Below are positions 41,024 to 52,417 of a stretch of 64,000 bases of DNA, piece by piece. How positions within the stretch are numbered: position 1 is the first letter of the stretch; the number at the start of each line of letters is the position of its first letter. Source of the stretch: Phascolomyces articulosus (taxonomy: Eukaryota > Mucoromycota > Mucoromycetes > Mucorales > Lichtheimiaceae); assembly GCA_025677815.1 (NCBI GenBank), contig JAIXMP010000008.1, positions 806,001 to 870,000 on the forward strand, read 5' to 3'. The position numbers and the translations under genes are program-made. Under the pieces are notes generated by a model. That model ran no database searches, was not told the origin of the DNA, and saw only the letters and a list, made by a program, of their open reading frames with translations.

Positions 41024-41036
41024 CTCTTTTTATACC
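41024..41036 (-). promoter_or_regulatory. putative TATA box of small secreted protein B
   Basis: GGTATAAAAAGAG on the minus strand, followed upstream by an A-rich tract, as in paralogue A. Confidence 0.6.
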
Positions 41037-43044
41037 TTTTTTTTTCTAAATGATCCAAAAAAGCTTACAACAACATGGTAAATTGGATAACCATTGAGAT
41101 TTCATTTAAGGGGTCAAAATAAAGAGAGAGAAAAGGTCGGATATGAATCGTTCAAGATGGGTGGTGATGATGATGATGATGATGATGACTATACTAATAG
41201 GTGATTAATATGATACAATGGAGTCATAATAAAAAAAATTGGGTAGGTCTCATGTCTCCTATGTGTATAAAAAAAAGACCGTTTCTCCTATTTTTTTTTT
41301 CTTTCCTTGTCTGTTCCCTTGATGTGGATAATTTTTCTTTTTATTTTTAGGTAAACGCCTAGTTTATAGTCGGCGCGACTCCCCCTTACTCTAATATCAT
41401 TTTGTCCAACCAAAAAAAAAAAAAAAAAAAAAACCAAGTTGAGTAACATTATTTTAAAAAATAATATTAATAACATATATGTAATTATATCGAGAAGAAA
41501 TATTTTTAGATGGTTGGACCTTCTTTTTACGATGTACTAGGTTTATCTTTTTTTTTTATTTAATTATTATTGGACAAGAGTATGAAAAAAGTGAATGGAC
41601 CACATATATCTTGATCCTTCTACTTTGGTCTACAAACTACTATATACTCACTATTAACTCCTCTCCCCCTAACCTTAATTACCTAGCTCATCATCTTTTC
41701 TTTATAATATTATTATTATCAATATTATATTTTTATACATAGTAATACTGCAAAACTGCACGTTAAATGCAATATTTGCAAGGATTTTGCTGTTGATCCA
41801 TATGGGAATCCTCACATGTTTTTATCCCAGAAAAGAAAAAACGCCAATAAGAAGCTTATTATAATATTATATGCTTTATGTATTATTATATACACGGACA
41901 TACACTTTTATACGTCAATATATATATAGAAGACTATGGCGTTTATAACCCAATGTGTATAATAAATAGTGCTATCCCTTATAGTAGATAAGCATCCTCT
42001 TATAATAGTAAAAAAAGAAGGACGTTGGGTAAATATATTACTTATACTACTACTACTACTACTTCTATTATACGTATACTACGTACAATAAAAAAAAATA
42101 AGGAGAAGAAGAGGAGCGGGTGATGAAGAATAACTTTGAATAGGTTTCTTCTTTAGATTTCTAATTATTCCGTTGTATATATAAAAAAAAGTATTTATTA
42201 CCTATCATTATTTTATTTTCGGGGGGGGAGACAGGAAGTAGTATTAAATGTGGATAAATTCGTTACCGTATAATATATCTATATATGTTATGCTTTCAAT
42301 AATAAGTCATAGGTCACATCATCATTATTCAGAGAAGATTATATTATTTAATAATAAATAACTATCTTGGATGAATAAGAAAATTCGAAATAAAAAATCT
42401 ATTTTTCTCCTATTTTTTTTTTTGTTCCAAAAGGTAACGAACAGACAATTAGTACAATGTCACGTCGTAAGGAGTCAAAACGAGTATTTTATTTATATGT
42501 ATACCCTTTCTTCTTCCCTAGAAGAAATGTATAAAATGTAATATATACCAGAATCATAATAGCTGTAATGCCCAATGACAATAATGTAGTTCTTTTTTGA
42601 GGGTTATCTTTTTTGTTTTCTTTTCTTTTCTTCTGGGAGTTGTTGATGTTATAATAAAACGAGAAATAGGAATCAAAATGACACTATTTTAGTAATCGAT
42701 ACCTAATACTAGGTCTTTTGAATGATCAAGAAGAGGGGGGGGAAAGATACATCGTATTTACTTACAGAAGATCTGTTTTTTCGGTCTTTTGTTGTTATGT
42801 TCTGGACTGAATGATATAGCGCCGCTTTTTTATATATTTATTCGAATATTCCTGCGCCACTTGCTGTCTTTATTGAGCCACAGAACAGTTCACTTTTTTT
42901 TAATGCCATATATGAACCCGGTCACACGGATTTCCATGTTGAGAGAAGCAAAAAAAACAAAAAACAAAATAGTAATAGAGATTGACTCAAAAGGCCCAGT
43001 AACGACTTATTTTTTATATAATAATAAAGGGCATATATAACACA
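41037..43044. other. divergent intergenic region, secreted protein B / AKR-like gene
   Basis: About 2.0 kb, AT-rich, with a (GAT)n run at about 41165-41188, an A20-type homopolymer near 41411-41432 and several tatata tracts. The frame at 42789-43040 is not protein-like. No gene was recognised. Confidence 0.4.
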
Positions 43045-45529
43045 ATGACGTCCATACGATTTATACAACAAACATGTCGTTCCATGAGTACACAAGTCAA
43101 GCTTCCAACAACCATCATTCCAAAATTAGGCAGACAAGTAACGCGTTTAGGTTTCGGCGCGTATCGTGTTTCTAGGGGAAATACGCAACACGAGCTTGCT
43201 TTACGTCAGGCACTTGGTGCTGGTATTAATATCATTGATACTGCATCCAATTTTCAAAATGGTAAGAACATTTGTTACTTTTTGAACAAAAAAGAAGGAG
43301 ATGGGACGAGGGGGGGAAGTAAGGGTTCTTTTTATATACTAAAGAAAAAACGGAGCATTGTTTTTTTAAAAAAATAAAATAATTCAGGATCGTCCGAAGC
43401 ATTGATTGGTGACACTGTCGAAGACATGGTGTCCAAGGGTGAATTGGATCGAAACGCAAGTAATAACAAAAACGAAAATAACGTTTTATTGATTAAGTAG
43501 AAAGATATCAAGTATCTAATTCAATGGAGTATTTTGGCTGGGATATAGACTTTGACAGTGGTGACAAAAGCAGGTTATTTATCAGCTGCGGATATTGAAG
43601 GATTTGACAATACTAAGGATTATGTACAAATTAATGACAAGAGTTTTCATGCTATCTCACCCAAAGTGATCGAAAGTCAAATTGAAAAATCTTTGGAAAG
43701 ACTCAAGACAAGTAAATTGGATCTATTTATGATCAATGGTCCAGAACGTATGTTAATGGCGAAAAACAGGGTAAGAATAATACTCCCAATCCATCCATCC
43801 ATCAAAAAAGAAAGATCTATTTTTTTTATGTTATAGACTGAATCAACTAAAAAAAATGGATTAGGGTTATAGTGCAACTCAACTCTACAAGGATATGGCA
43901 GAGACATTCAAATATCTTGATTCTCAAGTCACCAGTGGAGTAATTGGAGGTTATGGTGTATGTTCCAATACCATGGCATTACCTTCCTCTGTAGATCATG
44001 TTTCCTTGACTCAAGTTCTTGAAGCATGTTCAAAACCGGATAATTTTGTTGCTATTGAAGCACCTTTTAATATTTTTGAACGAGAAGTAGCTATTGGTCA
44101 TGACAATAATAAAACTGTAAGCGATATTGCGAAGGTATGTAAAAAAAAAGAGCAGCATCTTAAAAGAAATGTTGATAGGAGGGGGGAAAGATAGGACTTT
44201 GTTTTCTTTACTGATGGATGATAATGGTTCTCTATTTTAGGAGAAAGGCCTTTATTTAATGGTTAATCGACCTTTGACTGCCATTGCTAATGGTCAAATT
44301 CGTGTCTTGGTCAATCATGCCCTTGGTGATGGTGATACAGAAGGATCGCATGCAAGTAAGTTCAAAATAGAATCTCTGGTTTGCTCTCTCAAATATCTAA
44401 AGTGAAATGGAATATTTTTTATTTATAAACTTGGAAAACGAATATATATATATAAACTAGGTGAACGTGAATTAATGGAAAAGATGTCAAAGTCTTTTGA
44501 AAAGGTCTCGACAATGGAATCCGATATGCTTTCTGAATGTAATCTATTATTAGGGAGAGAGAGAGATAGATAGAATGATTTACGCGTGGGGAGAGAAGCA
44601 AGAGGAGGTGACAAAAAAAGGTGCTTTTTTTTTATTAAATTCAAGTTTTACTAAAAATAGTTTAATCATAGTACCATTAGAAGAAGGTCTAGCTGCTAAA
44701 TTTGTTTGGGGACAGGTAAAATACATCTCATTAGAAATTAGATATATATGCGAAAAAAAGAGCAAGGGACTCTATATATTCATTATGATGTGGAGGGGGG
44801 AAATAAGGAAGAAGGGAAGGAGATAGAAAGAGCATTGACTCAATAAACATATCAAACTTTTTTTTTACATCTCTCAACTAGGTCCTTTCCGAGAATCTGT
44901 CACGACTATCACAAAATCACTTTGCAGCACAACACTATTTAACACAACAAGTATTACCTGCGGTTGAAAAAGATATTGTCGTATTAGAAAACTATGTAGC
45001 AGAACATGAAGGTGACCGATCACATGTTTTTGATGAATGGGTTAAGGATTATCGTGAGGTAAGAAAAGAAAAAAAAATATCGGATCATCCAAGAAAAGGA
45101 TAATAATACACGATGTTCTTTATTGGGATATGTATATACGTGTGTTGTCATGGATGGATAGTTTGAATTACAACCAAGAATATTCATAACGCACCATTTT
45201 TTATATGCATGTAGAGCGTGCGTACATTAGCTGACAATATTGTGGGATATGCATACATTGATACCTTGCGCAAAAATAGTGAATTGGATCGTATATTGAA
45301 TGCCCTCAGTCCTGTTCTAAGTCAACAAAACGACCAAGGTTTATATTCACCATTATCTGTCAAAACCCTACGGTTCTTATTAGCACATGAACAAGTGGGC
45401 ACTGTGTTTACTGGAATGCGTGATCCAATCTACGTTCAAGATGCTTTACATGGTGCACAGCAAAGTATGGATCATCCATTAGGTCCTCAAGATGTGCATG
45501 AAATTTGGCAATGTCCTATTTTTGTATAG
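43045..45529 (+). CDS. aldo/keto reductase-like protein with altered catalytic tetrad, probably mitochondrial, 501 aa
   Basis: Nine exons (43045-43261, 43388-43455, 43549-43770, 43865-44134, 44241-44355, 44461-44538, 44672-44715, 44882-45058, 45215-45529) join in frame to 501 residues. The N-terminus (MTSIRFIQQTCRSMSTQVK) is basic and lacks acidic residues, like a mitochondrial presequence. The barrel starts GRQVTRLGFGAYRV. The signature INIIDTASNFQNGSSEALIG keeps the active-site Asp but has Phe where the catalytic Tyr normally stands. Lys is kept in LTVVTKAGY. The usual LIHWP-type strand reads DLFMINGPE, so the His is Asn. The protein is also about 180 residues longer than a normal AKR, with a helical region (exons 6-8) before the C-terminal FLLAHEQVGTVFTGMRDPIYV. 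It may be a non-catalytic AKR-fold protein. The second intron begins GC, not GT. Confidence 0.82.
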
Positions 45530-45787
45530 TAATAAACTTTTTATTTATTTATAATGTTTTTTTTTTGGCGTTCGTAATAAGATGTGTGTGTTGGGGGGGA
45601 AGGGAAACGGTATCATTTTTTTAGTAGGCATGGTTGTGAATAAAAAGGATGGGAAGCATGGTTATTTAAAGAAGATGAGAAAAAAATGGATAATAGTAAC
45701 AACAGCAAAAAGTAAATAATAACTTTTATATATATATGTAAAGGCGTGTGAGAGTTTATATAAATAGTATGTAATAATAATAATCTA
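45530..45787. other. convergent 3'-UTR spacer
   Basis: Short 258-bp spacer between the AKR-like and zinc-finger stops, with TA-rich runs. No gene was seen. Confidence 0.4.
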
Positions 45788-47477
45788 TCAAGGCAAGGAG
45801 GGAGGTCGTTGACGTTTCCTTTGTTCCATTTCTTGATCTTCTTGTTCTGGTCTATCACGTTTGGATTCAACAATAAGGGACCTTAAGACTTTGTTCTAGA
45901 CAAAATAAAAAAAAACATTGGATCAATTTTAAATTCAAACGTGGGATGAAAAGAGAAAGGAGGGGGGAAGTTATATATATCTTCAATATCATATTGAGAT
46001 GAAGGGGGAGGAGCGTAGAGAAGAAGGTTCCCTTTTTCTTTTTATATAATGATAATTATTTTACCTCAATACGTAGATCATGTACTTCAGAAGCTAAATG
46101 TTCTTTCTTTTCACATTCAGCACGTAATCTTGCTATTTCAGTTTTTAATGAATTATTTTCTTGTTCTAACCGTTGCCAATCTTGAGGTAATCGATGAGAA
46201 GAAGGAGAAGGATGACGATGTATTGGATGAGGATGATGATGACGATAAGGTTCTATTGAAGAAGGTGATGTTAATGATGGTGATGATGATGAAGTAGTAG
46301 TGGTAGTAGTAGGAACTGTAGTTGTTGTTGTTGTGACAGGTGTGGTAGAAGGAGAGGAAGATGAAGCAGCAGCAGCAAATGGATGAATAGGAACAAGATC
46401 AGGAGATTCGGAGACAGGCAGGGTAGATAAGACACTTGGGGAAGGCAACAGTTTTTCAGGGGGTGGCGGAACAGAGGAAGATGGATGTGGATAAACTTGA
46501 CCCGGTAGTGGCTGTGAGGCTGGATGGGGAATGTGTAATTGTGGGATGGGGCGGCGTGGTGGCGTTGGTTTTTGTTGTTGAGGATGATGATGGTATTGTT
46601 GTAGTTGTTGTTGTTGGGTACCCGTCGTGGTATTGACATTCATTTCATGATTCATTTTTTTAGAATTACTTGTACAAGCAGAACCACCTTCCGCTCGTTG
46701 ATGTCGATTTAAAGCATCTAATCGAGCAAATGACCGAGAGCATGATTTACATACATAAGGACGTTCTCCTGTATGTAATTTTTTATGTCGTTTTAAATCA
46801 TGTTGTCGACGAAAATGATGGTTACATATTTCGCACTAAAAAAGAAAAATGTATGAGAAAAACTGTTCATCTATCATCAAAAAGGAGCTATAAAAGTAAA
46901 GTATTTTTTTTACCTGAAAAGGTCTTTCTGGTGAATGTGTGGCTAAATGAGATTTCAAATTATGTGGACGGGTGAAAGTTTGATCACATTCACCACATGT
47001 AAAGTTCTTGTCTGTTGCAGTAGTTGGGTTTGCTGTTGTGCTATTATTATTGTTACTCAGGCGTTTATTAGCGCCATCACCCTGTGCACCTGAGATTGCA
47101 AAAATGACACTATTATTATTATTATTATTATTATTGTTGTTGTTGTTGTTGTTGTTACTTTCTTTATTTTCGGTAGATAATGTTGTCGAAGAAGAAGATG
47201 ACGATAAAGGAAGTGGGAAACCATTTGCAGGTGTTACTGGTGTAGGTAAAAACTCTTGTTCATCTTGATGATGATCTTTGTTTAATAATGCAGGTATGGA
47301 AGAAGGATCATGCTTTGCTGTATTGTTATTGTTATGATATTCATCACTTATTGGATGATGATAGTTTTGTTGTTGCTGTTGTTGAGAATGATGCTGATGC
47401 ATCGTCGGCGCAGTTGTTGTTGTTGTTTGTGTTATTGAATGAATTGGAGGACTATTTAACGTGTTTGTCAATGTCAT
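45788..47477 (-). CDS. C2H2 zinc-finger transcription factor with C-terminal coiled coil, 480 aa
   Basis: Three exons (47477-46914, 46835-46065, 45895-45788) join in frame to 480 residues. The N-terminal 155 residues are Thr/His/Gln/Ser-rich with a run of about 15 Asn. Three tandem fingers follow: FTCGECDQTFTRPHNLKSHLATH; CEICNHHFRRQHDLKRHKKLH, split from the previous linker by intron 1; and YVCKSCSRSFARLDALNRH, then QRAEGGSAC. The last ligand of finger 3 is therefore a Cys, not a His. TGERPY-type linkers are present, so it is a DNA binder in the nucleus. The centre is Pro/Ser/Thr-rich. The end (DWQRLEQENNSLKTEIARLR and following) is a coiled coil probably used for dimerisation, and a basic tail follows. 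The target genes are unknown. Confidence 0.88.
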
Positions 47478-48807
47478 ATCTTCTTATCGATCAAAAAGAA
47501 ACTCGTTTGTTAATATATAATAAAATGGAAAAAGATAGATGTATTAATATTAAAAAAAGGATAGTTTGATAAATAAATAAAAGAAAGAAAGAAAAAAGAA
47601 AAAGGACAGAGTGAGAAGAAGAAATAGAAGAAGAGGCAGAGAAAGAGGAAAGGAAGAAAAGAAAAAAAAGGTGGTTTTTGGTCGGGCAGCACAACAGGAA
47701 ACAACACACAACACAAACACGCGGAAAAAAAATGAATGTGTAAAAAAAGAAAAGGCCCTTGATTTTTTAGATCCCGCTCAATTCAACACACACTCACGCT
47801 TTTTTTTTTTATTTTCCAGCCGCAACTCAGGAGCGCCTCTCTGCTCTTTGCTTTTCTTTTTTGTATCATTAAAATGCAGGGTTCTTCCTCCTTCCTCTTC
47901 TTCTTTCAATCATGAAGAATCAACAATGTATCTTTTTTATTTATTAGTTATTAGTTGAATTAGTTACTAATTATGAACAACATATACATATACCAATAGG
48001 TGAGATGATAAACGCGTGAAGAATAAGTGATCGGGGAAAGACAAGAAGCAAAGATTTCTTATATTTGAAAAAGAGACTTTGGAAACTTCTAATCATGCTT
48101 ATTTTTTTGAGGCAACCCTTTTTCTTTTGTGGCTTTTGCAAACTCGGCGGCGCCACAGTGTATCATTTTAGTAAGGGAGAAGAGGAGTATATCATCATCC
48201 ATCGTAATTGATAGTGGTGTAACATGAACAATTCACTGATGACTTAAAAATGGCTTCATTTTAACAACCCTTTTTTTTTACTTTTAGGGTAGTCTTGAAC
48301 GTTGTTCCTTGTCCTCATATGAACTAGGGTTAAAAAAACCCTCATGCCATCCTAGTCCTATTATATATATATTTCTTTTTTTCTATTTAAATCGATCCAC
48401 ATGTGTTGTGTATGTGCTTTATATATATATATATATATACTTTTTTTTTTAAAAAAAAAGGGCTCACCTTTCTTCTTTATCATCACACGATGTTTAGTAT
48501 CGTGGAAAAAAAAACGATGATGATGATGATGATGATTTCAACTTTGTTAAATGTTATGTGGCTGAGGTTTAAACTCGCGCCCCCATAAAAAAAAAAACTT
48601 AGTTTCCGTGGCAACACCACCAATTGTTACGCCGCGGCTCGAATTTACTAAATTATTTTCCTTTTTCAATCAATCGGTTACTTTGCCACAACTCTAAACT
48701 ACCGCTTACTACACGGAAAAGCTCACATGCTCCGAAAAATAAAAAAAGTAATCGTTTTGATTAGTTTGTTATTAGATTAGAACAGTTTTAAAGTTTTTTT
48801 TATCTAT

Positions 48808-48838
<31 letters not shown>

Positions 48839-51408
48839 TATCATTATATATATTAGGCTATAGTTTAACATAGTAAAAAAATGACTTAGCAGACTACTAC
48901 TAGTATAATAATGTTAAAAGTAGATCTTCTTTTTCTTTCATATAATTGTAAGGTTTTTTGTACAACAATCCAAAAGGTGAATGATGATGAATTCAGATTT
49001 CCTTTTTAAAATGTCATGGCGAATTTATAATAGATGTATAATCAATTCATTGATCACCAACTCTATGTACTTCTTGATGAATATATCCGTCCAATAATTT
49101 CTATTAGTACTTGACGCTCTATTTATAAACAGTTTGTTTCAGACCCTTGACTCTAGAACAATTAAAATCTATTTTAATACCAAAAACCCATTTTTGTTGA
49201 TTGCTGTTACTATAACCTAACCATGTCCTTTATCGGAGCCAAAAAAAAGTCAAAATAATTATATAAATATATGCACTGCAATCATCCAAAAAAAAATTAT
49301 TAAATTTATGCACGCTTCTTTTTTATAACTGAATATCATATAATACGTATATATTTTATTAATAGGCTGTCTCTCAATCTAATTCTTTTATATATATCAA
49401 TCATGCCGTTTATTCTCACCTGGACCTTATTTTATTGAATATAGCGAGACAAGCAAAAGAATGCTATTTAAATATAAAAAGGTGTTGTATTCCAGAATCT
49501 TTACTAGTAGTAAGGCAACATTGAACAGAGACGGATGATAATAGGCGTCACATCTTTGTACAAGTAGGATGGAAGATCGTTTATGACCCGTCTCTTTTTT
49601 TTAAACTTCTTCTTCGGCAGTATATCATAAGACTGGAAGTAATTCTTGGCAGATCTGAGAAGGTAGGACGATGAATTGTTTAATAATAAAAATATTCTAA
49701 TACTTCGCGTCCCCCCATTTTTACTTTAGAAGAGCAATTTCAATTTCGGGCATCATGAATTTACACTTTTGCTGAGGGTAATTCTCAATGAATTTACACT
49801 TTTGCGCATAGTATAATTTCAATTTTGCGTTACATTTGCGCCTTCTTATTTTATCTTCGTCTCTCATTATTTTTATATAAGCATTTTATGGTTATTATTT
49901 ATGATTTATCCTTTGAAGTTTTACATAACTTCCTGTTTTCCAGTCTGACACACAGAGCTTCAATAGCGTTATCTTGTTGGAGCACATCACAATATTCATC
50001 AGGCTATAATTACTTTGTTTTTACAATCCTCTGAGATCTTGTTGAGCGACTATTTCAAATAGATACATGTAAATCATACAGTACATGGACGGATAAAAAG
50101 ATGGTTTTCTAGAATACCCTGCAGTTGTTGTTGTTTTTTTTTTTTTTTTTTTGCTGCCTCCTCCGTAACCACGATCATCTACATTCTGTCATTATTAATA
50201 ATAATTAATAACTACGACGATTTAAGATTGCTTGGTCATACAAGTTACAATACTATTAGTATGATCTTTGATCATGGAAGAAAAGAAAAAGAATATTAGT
50301 AATAAATAGCATTTTATTTTATGTATATCATTTATATGTTTTGTCTCTACTTCTATCCCGTACTGATGCCTTTTTTCATAGATGATTGATGTCCATGAGA
50401 TAAAAAAAATCGCTTGGATTTATCATCTTGCAGTTCGTCGACCACCACTAAGTATTAGAAAAAAAAAGGTAATATTTTCCAGGTAAGCAATTAGATAATC
50501 CAGCATCTGTATTAGATGTAACATTAATGATGCATACATAATATCATCAATCAAAACCTTCTTGTAACTACTACTACTTGCTTTTAAAAGAATATTATGT
50601 GCGATTGGATCCCTGATCCAGATTTTGTTCTCTAGTAGTCATGAAAAAAAAAAGAGAAAATAACGACTTATCTGGTCAAAAGTATCATCCACCAACACCC
50701 TTGTGATCATATTACCTGAGATTCAACAGATAGAATAAGCTTGGCATACGCTACACATGACAGTGAATACATCCAGTCTCAACTGAAAATGTGTAGGACT
50801 TAGCCGCCACTTTCACCTGGGACAACTCGGGCTAGCCTGTAGACTATTATTAATGCACACTAGGTAGAGCTAATAGATTCCCTTGCCATTATCATGAAAG
50901 ACTACAAGCGGAAAAATAGTATGTTGTCTGGTAAAAAATAAGATCAACGTGTTGAGAAGCTGAGGTTAAAGCAACTGTTTATTATAATAATTTATACCTT
51001 CTAGCACAGCGTTGGAAGTTAAATTTGGCCATGCAAAATAAAAACGAATTTTGGTTTTGAACACCTAAGCTGAGCCATTCCAAGTCAACCTACGCTGCCC
51101 ATTCTTCAAAAATGGTACGGTTACTAAATTTGAGCCAAGAAAAGCACATATATATATATATATGTGTGTGTGTGTGCGTATTGTAAATGTCATGTTAGAG
51201 AAAACATATTTTTTTTCTTCCTGTATAGTTTATATTTAATATTATCATAGGAGACAATAACACTACTGATGGTAATATTATCACTACCGACAAGAGAACT
51301 GTACTTTTCCAAAACTATATCGACTGAGAAGGTGCTGCAGGCCTCAGTTACAGACAAAAGATAGAGGGAAAAGAAAGAAGAAAAAAGGACTACACCTTCA
51401 CGTCTTCC
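47478..51408. other. long intergenic region upstream of zinc-finger gene
   Basis: About 3.9 kb without a supported gene. It starts with a purine-rich tract (47575-47690). It also contains (TA)n at about 48421-48439, (ATT)n near 48811-48835, a pair of identical 16-mers at about 49757 and 49790, a T20 run near 50135-50152, and (TA)n/(TG)n at 51150-51176. Frames at 49825-50034 and elsewhere are not protein-like. Confidence 0.4.
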
Positions 51409-52110
51409 TTGCGGACCGTACAACACCAAAAACGACATCAAAGTCGCGAAACAGCTTATTACAAGAATTTGAATGCATATCGATTAGTGTCGCTGCACGC
51501 AGACTTATATTGCCATATTCAACTGACAAACGGTGCGTTAGTCAATGAACCAAAGCATACAGCAATAACAAAGATGGATTTCCCGGCTCATCCAAAAAGA
51601 TTGCTGTTAAATCTAAGCCCACTGATGAGCATACAGCTCTTATCTTTGAAAAGATTCATGAACAGCCAACAATTATCTGTAATGATGTAACTGACTTACT
51701 TTGACAACATTACAAAGATTTGCCTATTACCAGCCGTACTGCTAACGGTCATATGTGCAAGAAACGTCATTATAAAGGCACAACTAGTCAAATTGTTGCC
51801 CATGAGGATGATAAAATATTTTACAGCAGTATGAATCTGTATCAACATGGGTGGCAGTTGGAATTATAAGGATCCAGAGCCTTCAATTTCTCAACATGCA
51901 AATACATATTCAGGTACACCATTGTTTGTTTCTTGTCGTTTGAATTTGAGTCGTTATCATCATTATTGTGATTGTTGTAGTCATGATTGCACCTCATCAA
52001 AGAAAGCATACTCAGAAAAGACATCATTCCCAAGAGCAATCTAAACCGATGCATATTAATAGGGCTGCAAAATGGTTGTATCGTCACGATGAGCAACAAG
52101 TTTGTGAAAT
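51409..52110 (+). pseudogene. decayed Tc1/mariner (IS630-like) transposase relic
   Basis: Across shifting frames the plus strand gives pieces of the N-terminal helix-turn-helix part of a DDE transposase. The best stretch is PTDEHTALIFEKIHEQPTII followed by CNDVTDLL, an in-frame TGA, then QHYKDLPITSRTANGHMCKK (51600-51770). The pattern of a target-recognition helix, a 'T-x-x-E-V/D-T-x-x-L' helix and a second HTH resembles IS630/Tc1 transposases common in Mucoromycota. At least one stop and one frame change disrupt it, and the DDE catalytic part is not visible. It is non-functional. Terminal inverted repeats were not found. Confidence 0.45.
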
Positions 52111-52195
52111 TTGATTACTTTAGAAAATAAGAAAATTTAAAGAATCAGTTATATTATGTTCAATAATGAATAAAAGGTGAATAAGGTAAATAAAG

Positions 52196-52389
52196 TTATC
52201 TATACAATAAGGTATTTGAAAAGCTTAAGATGATACAAAGATATAGAAAGAAGAGTTGAGATTTAAGGGTAAAAAAAGTTATGAATAAAATTGAATGGAA
52301 TTATTTATACAGTAGAATATTTACAAGTTTAAAATGACACAAAGATGTAGGAGGAGGAGTTGAAATGTAAGAGTAATAAAGTCTCGAAT
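52196..52389 (+). repeat. imperfect tandem duplication, about 90 bp x 2
   Basis: Copies at about 52196-52285 and 52301-52389 share ttat-tatac, gat/gac-acaaagat and gga/aga-ggagttga blocks with clear divergence. They lie just past the stop of the minus-strand gene, so they would be in its 3' UTR. Confidence 0.55.
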
Positions 52390-52417
52390 GACTGACATAG
52401 GTAAGGTGGATAACGAA

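Noticed and set aside
46049..47569. Plus-strand Leu- and Val-rich frames opposite the zinc-finger gene
   Set aside because: Shadows of the poly-Asn, poly-Thr and poly-Ser codon runs.
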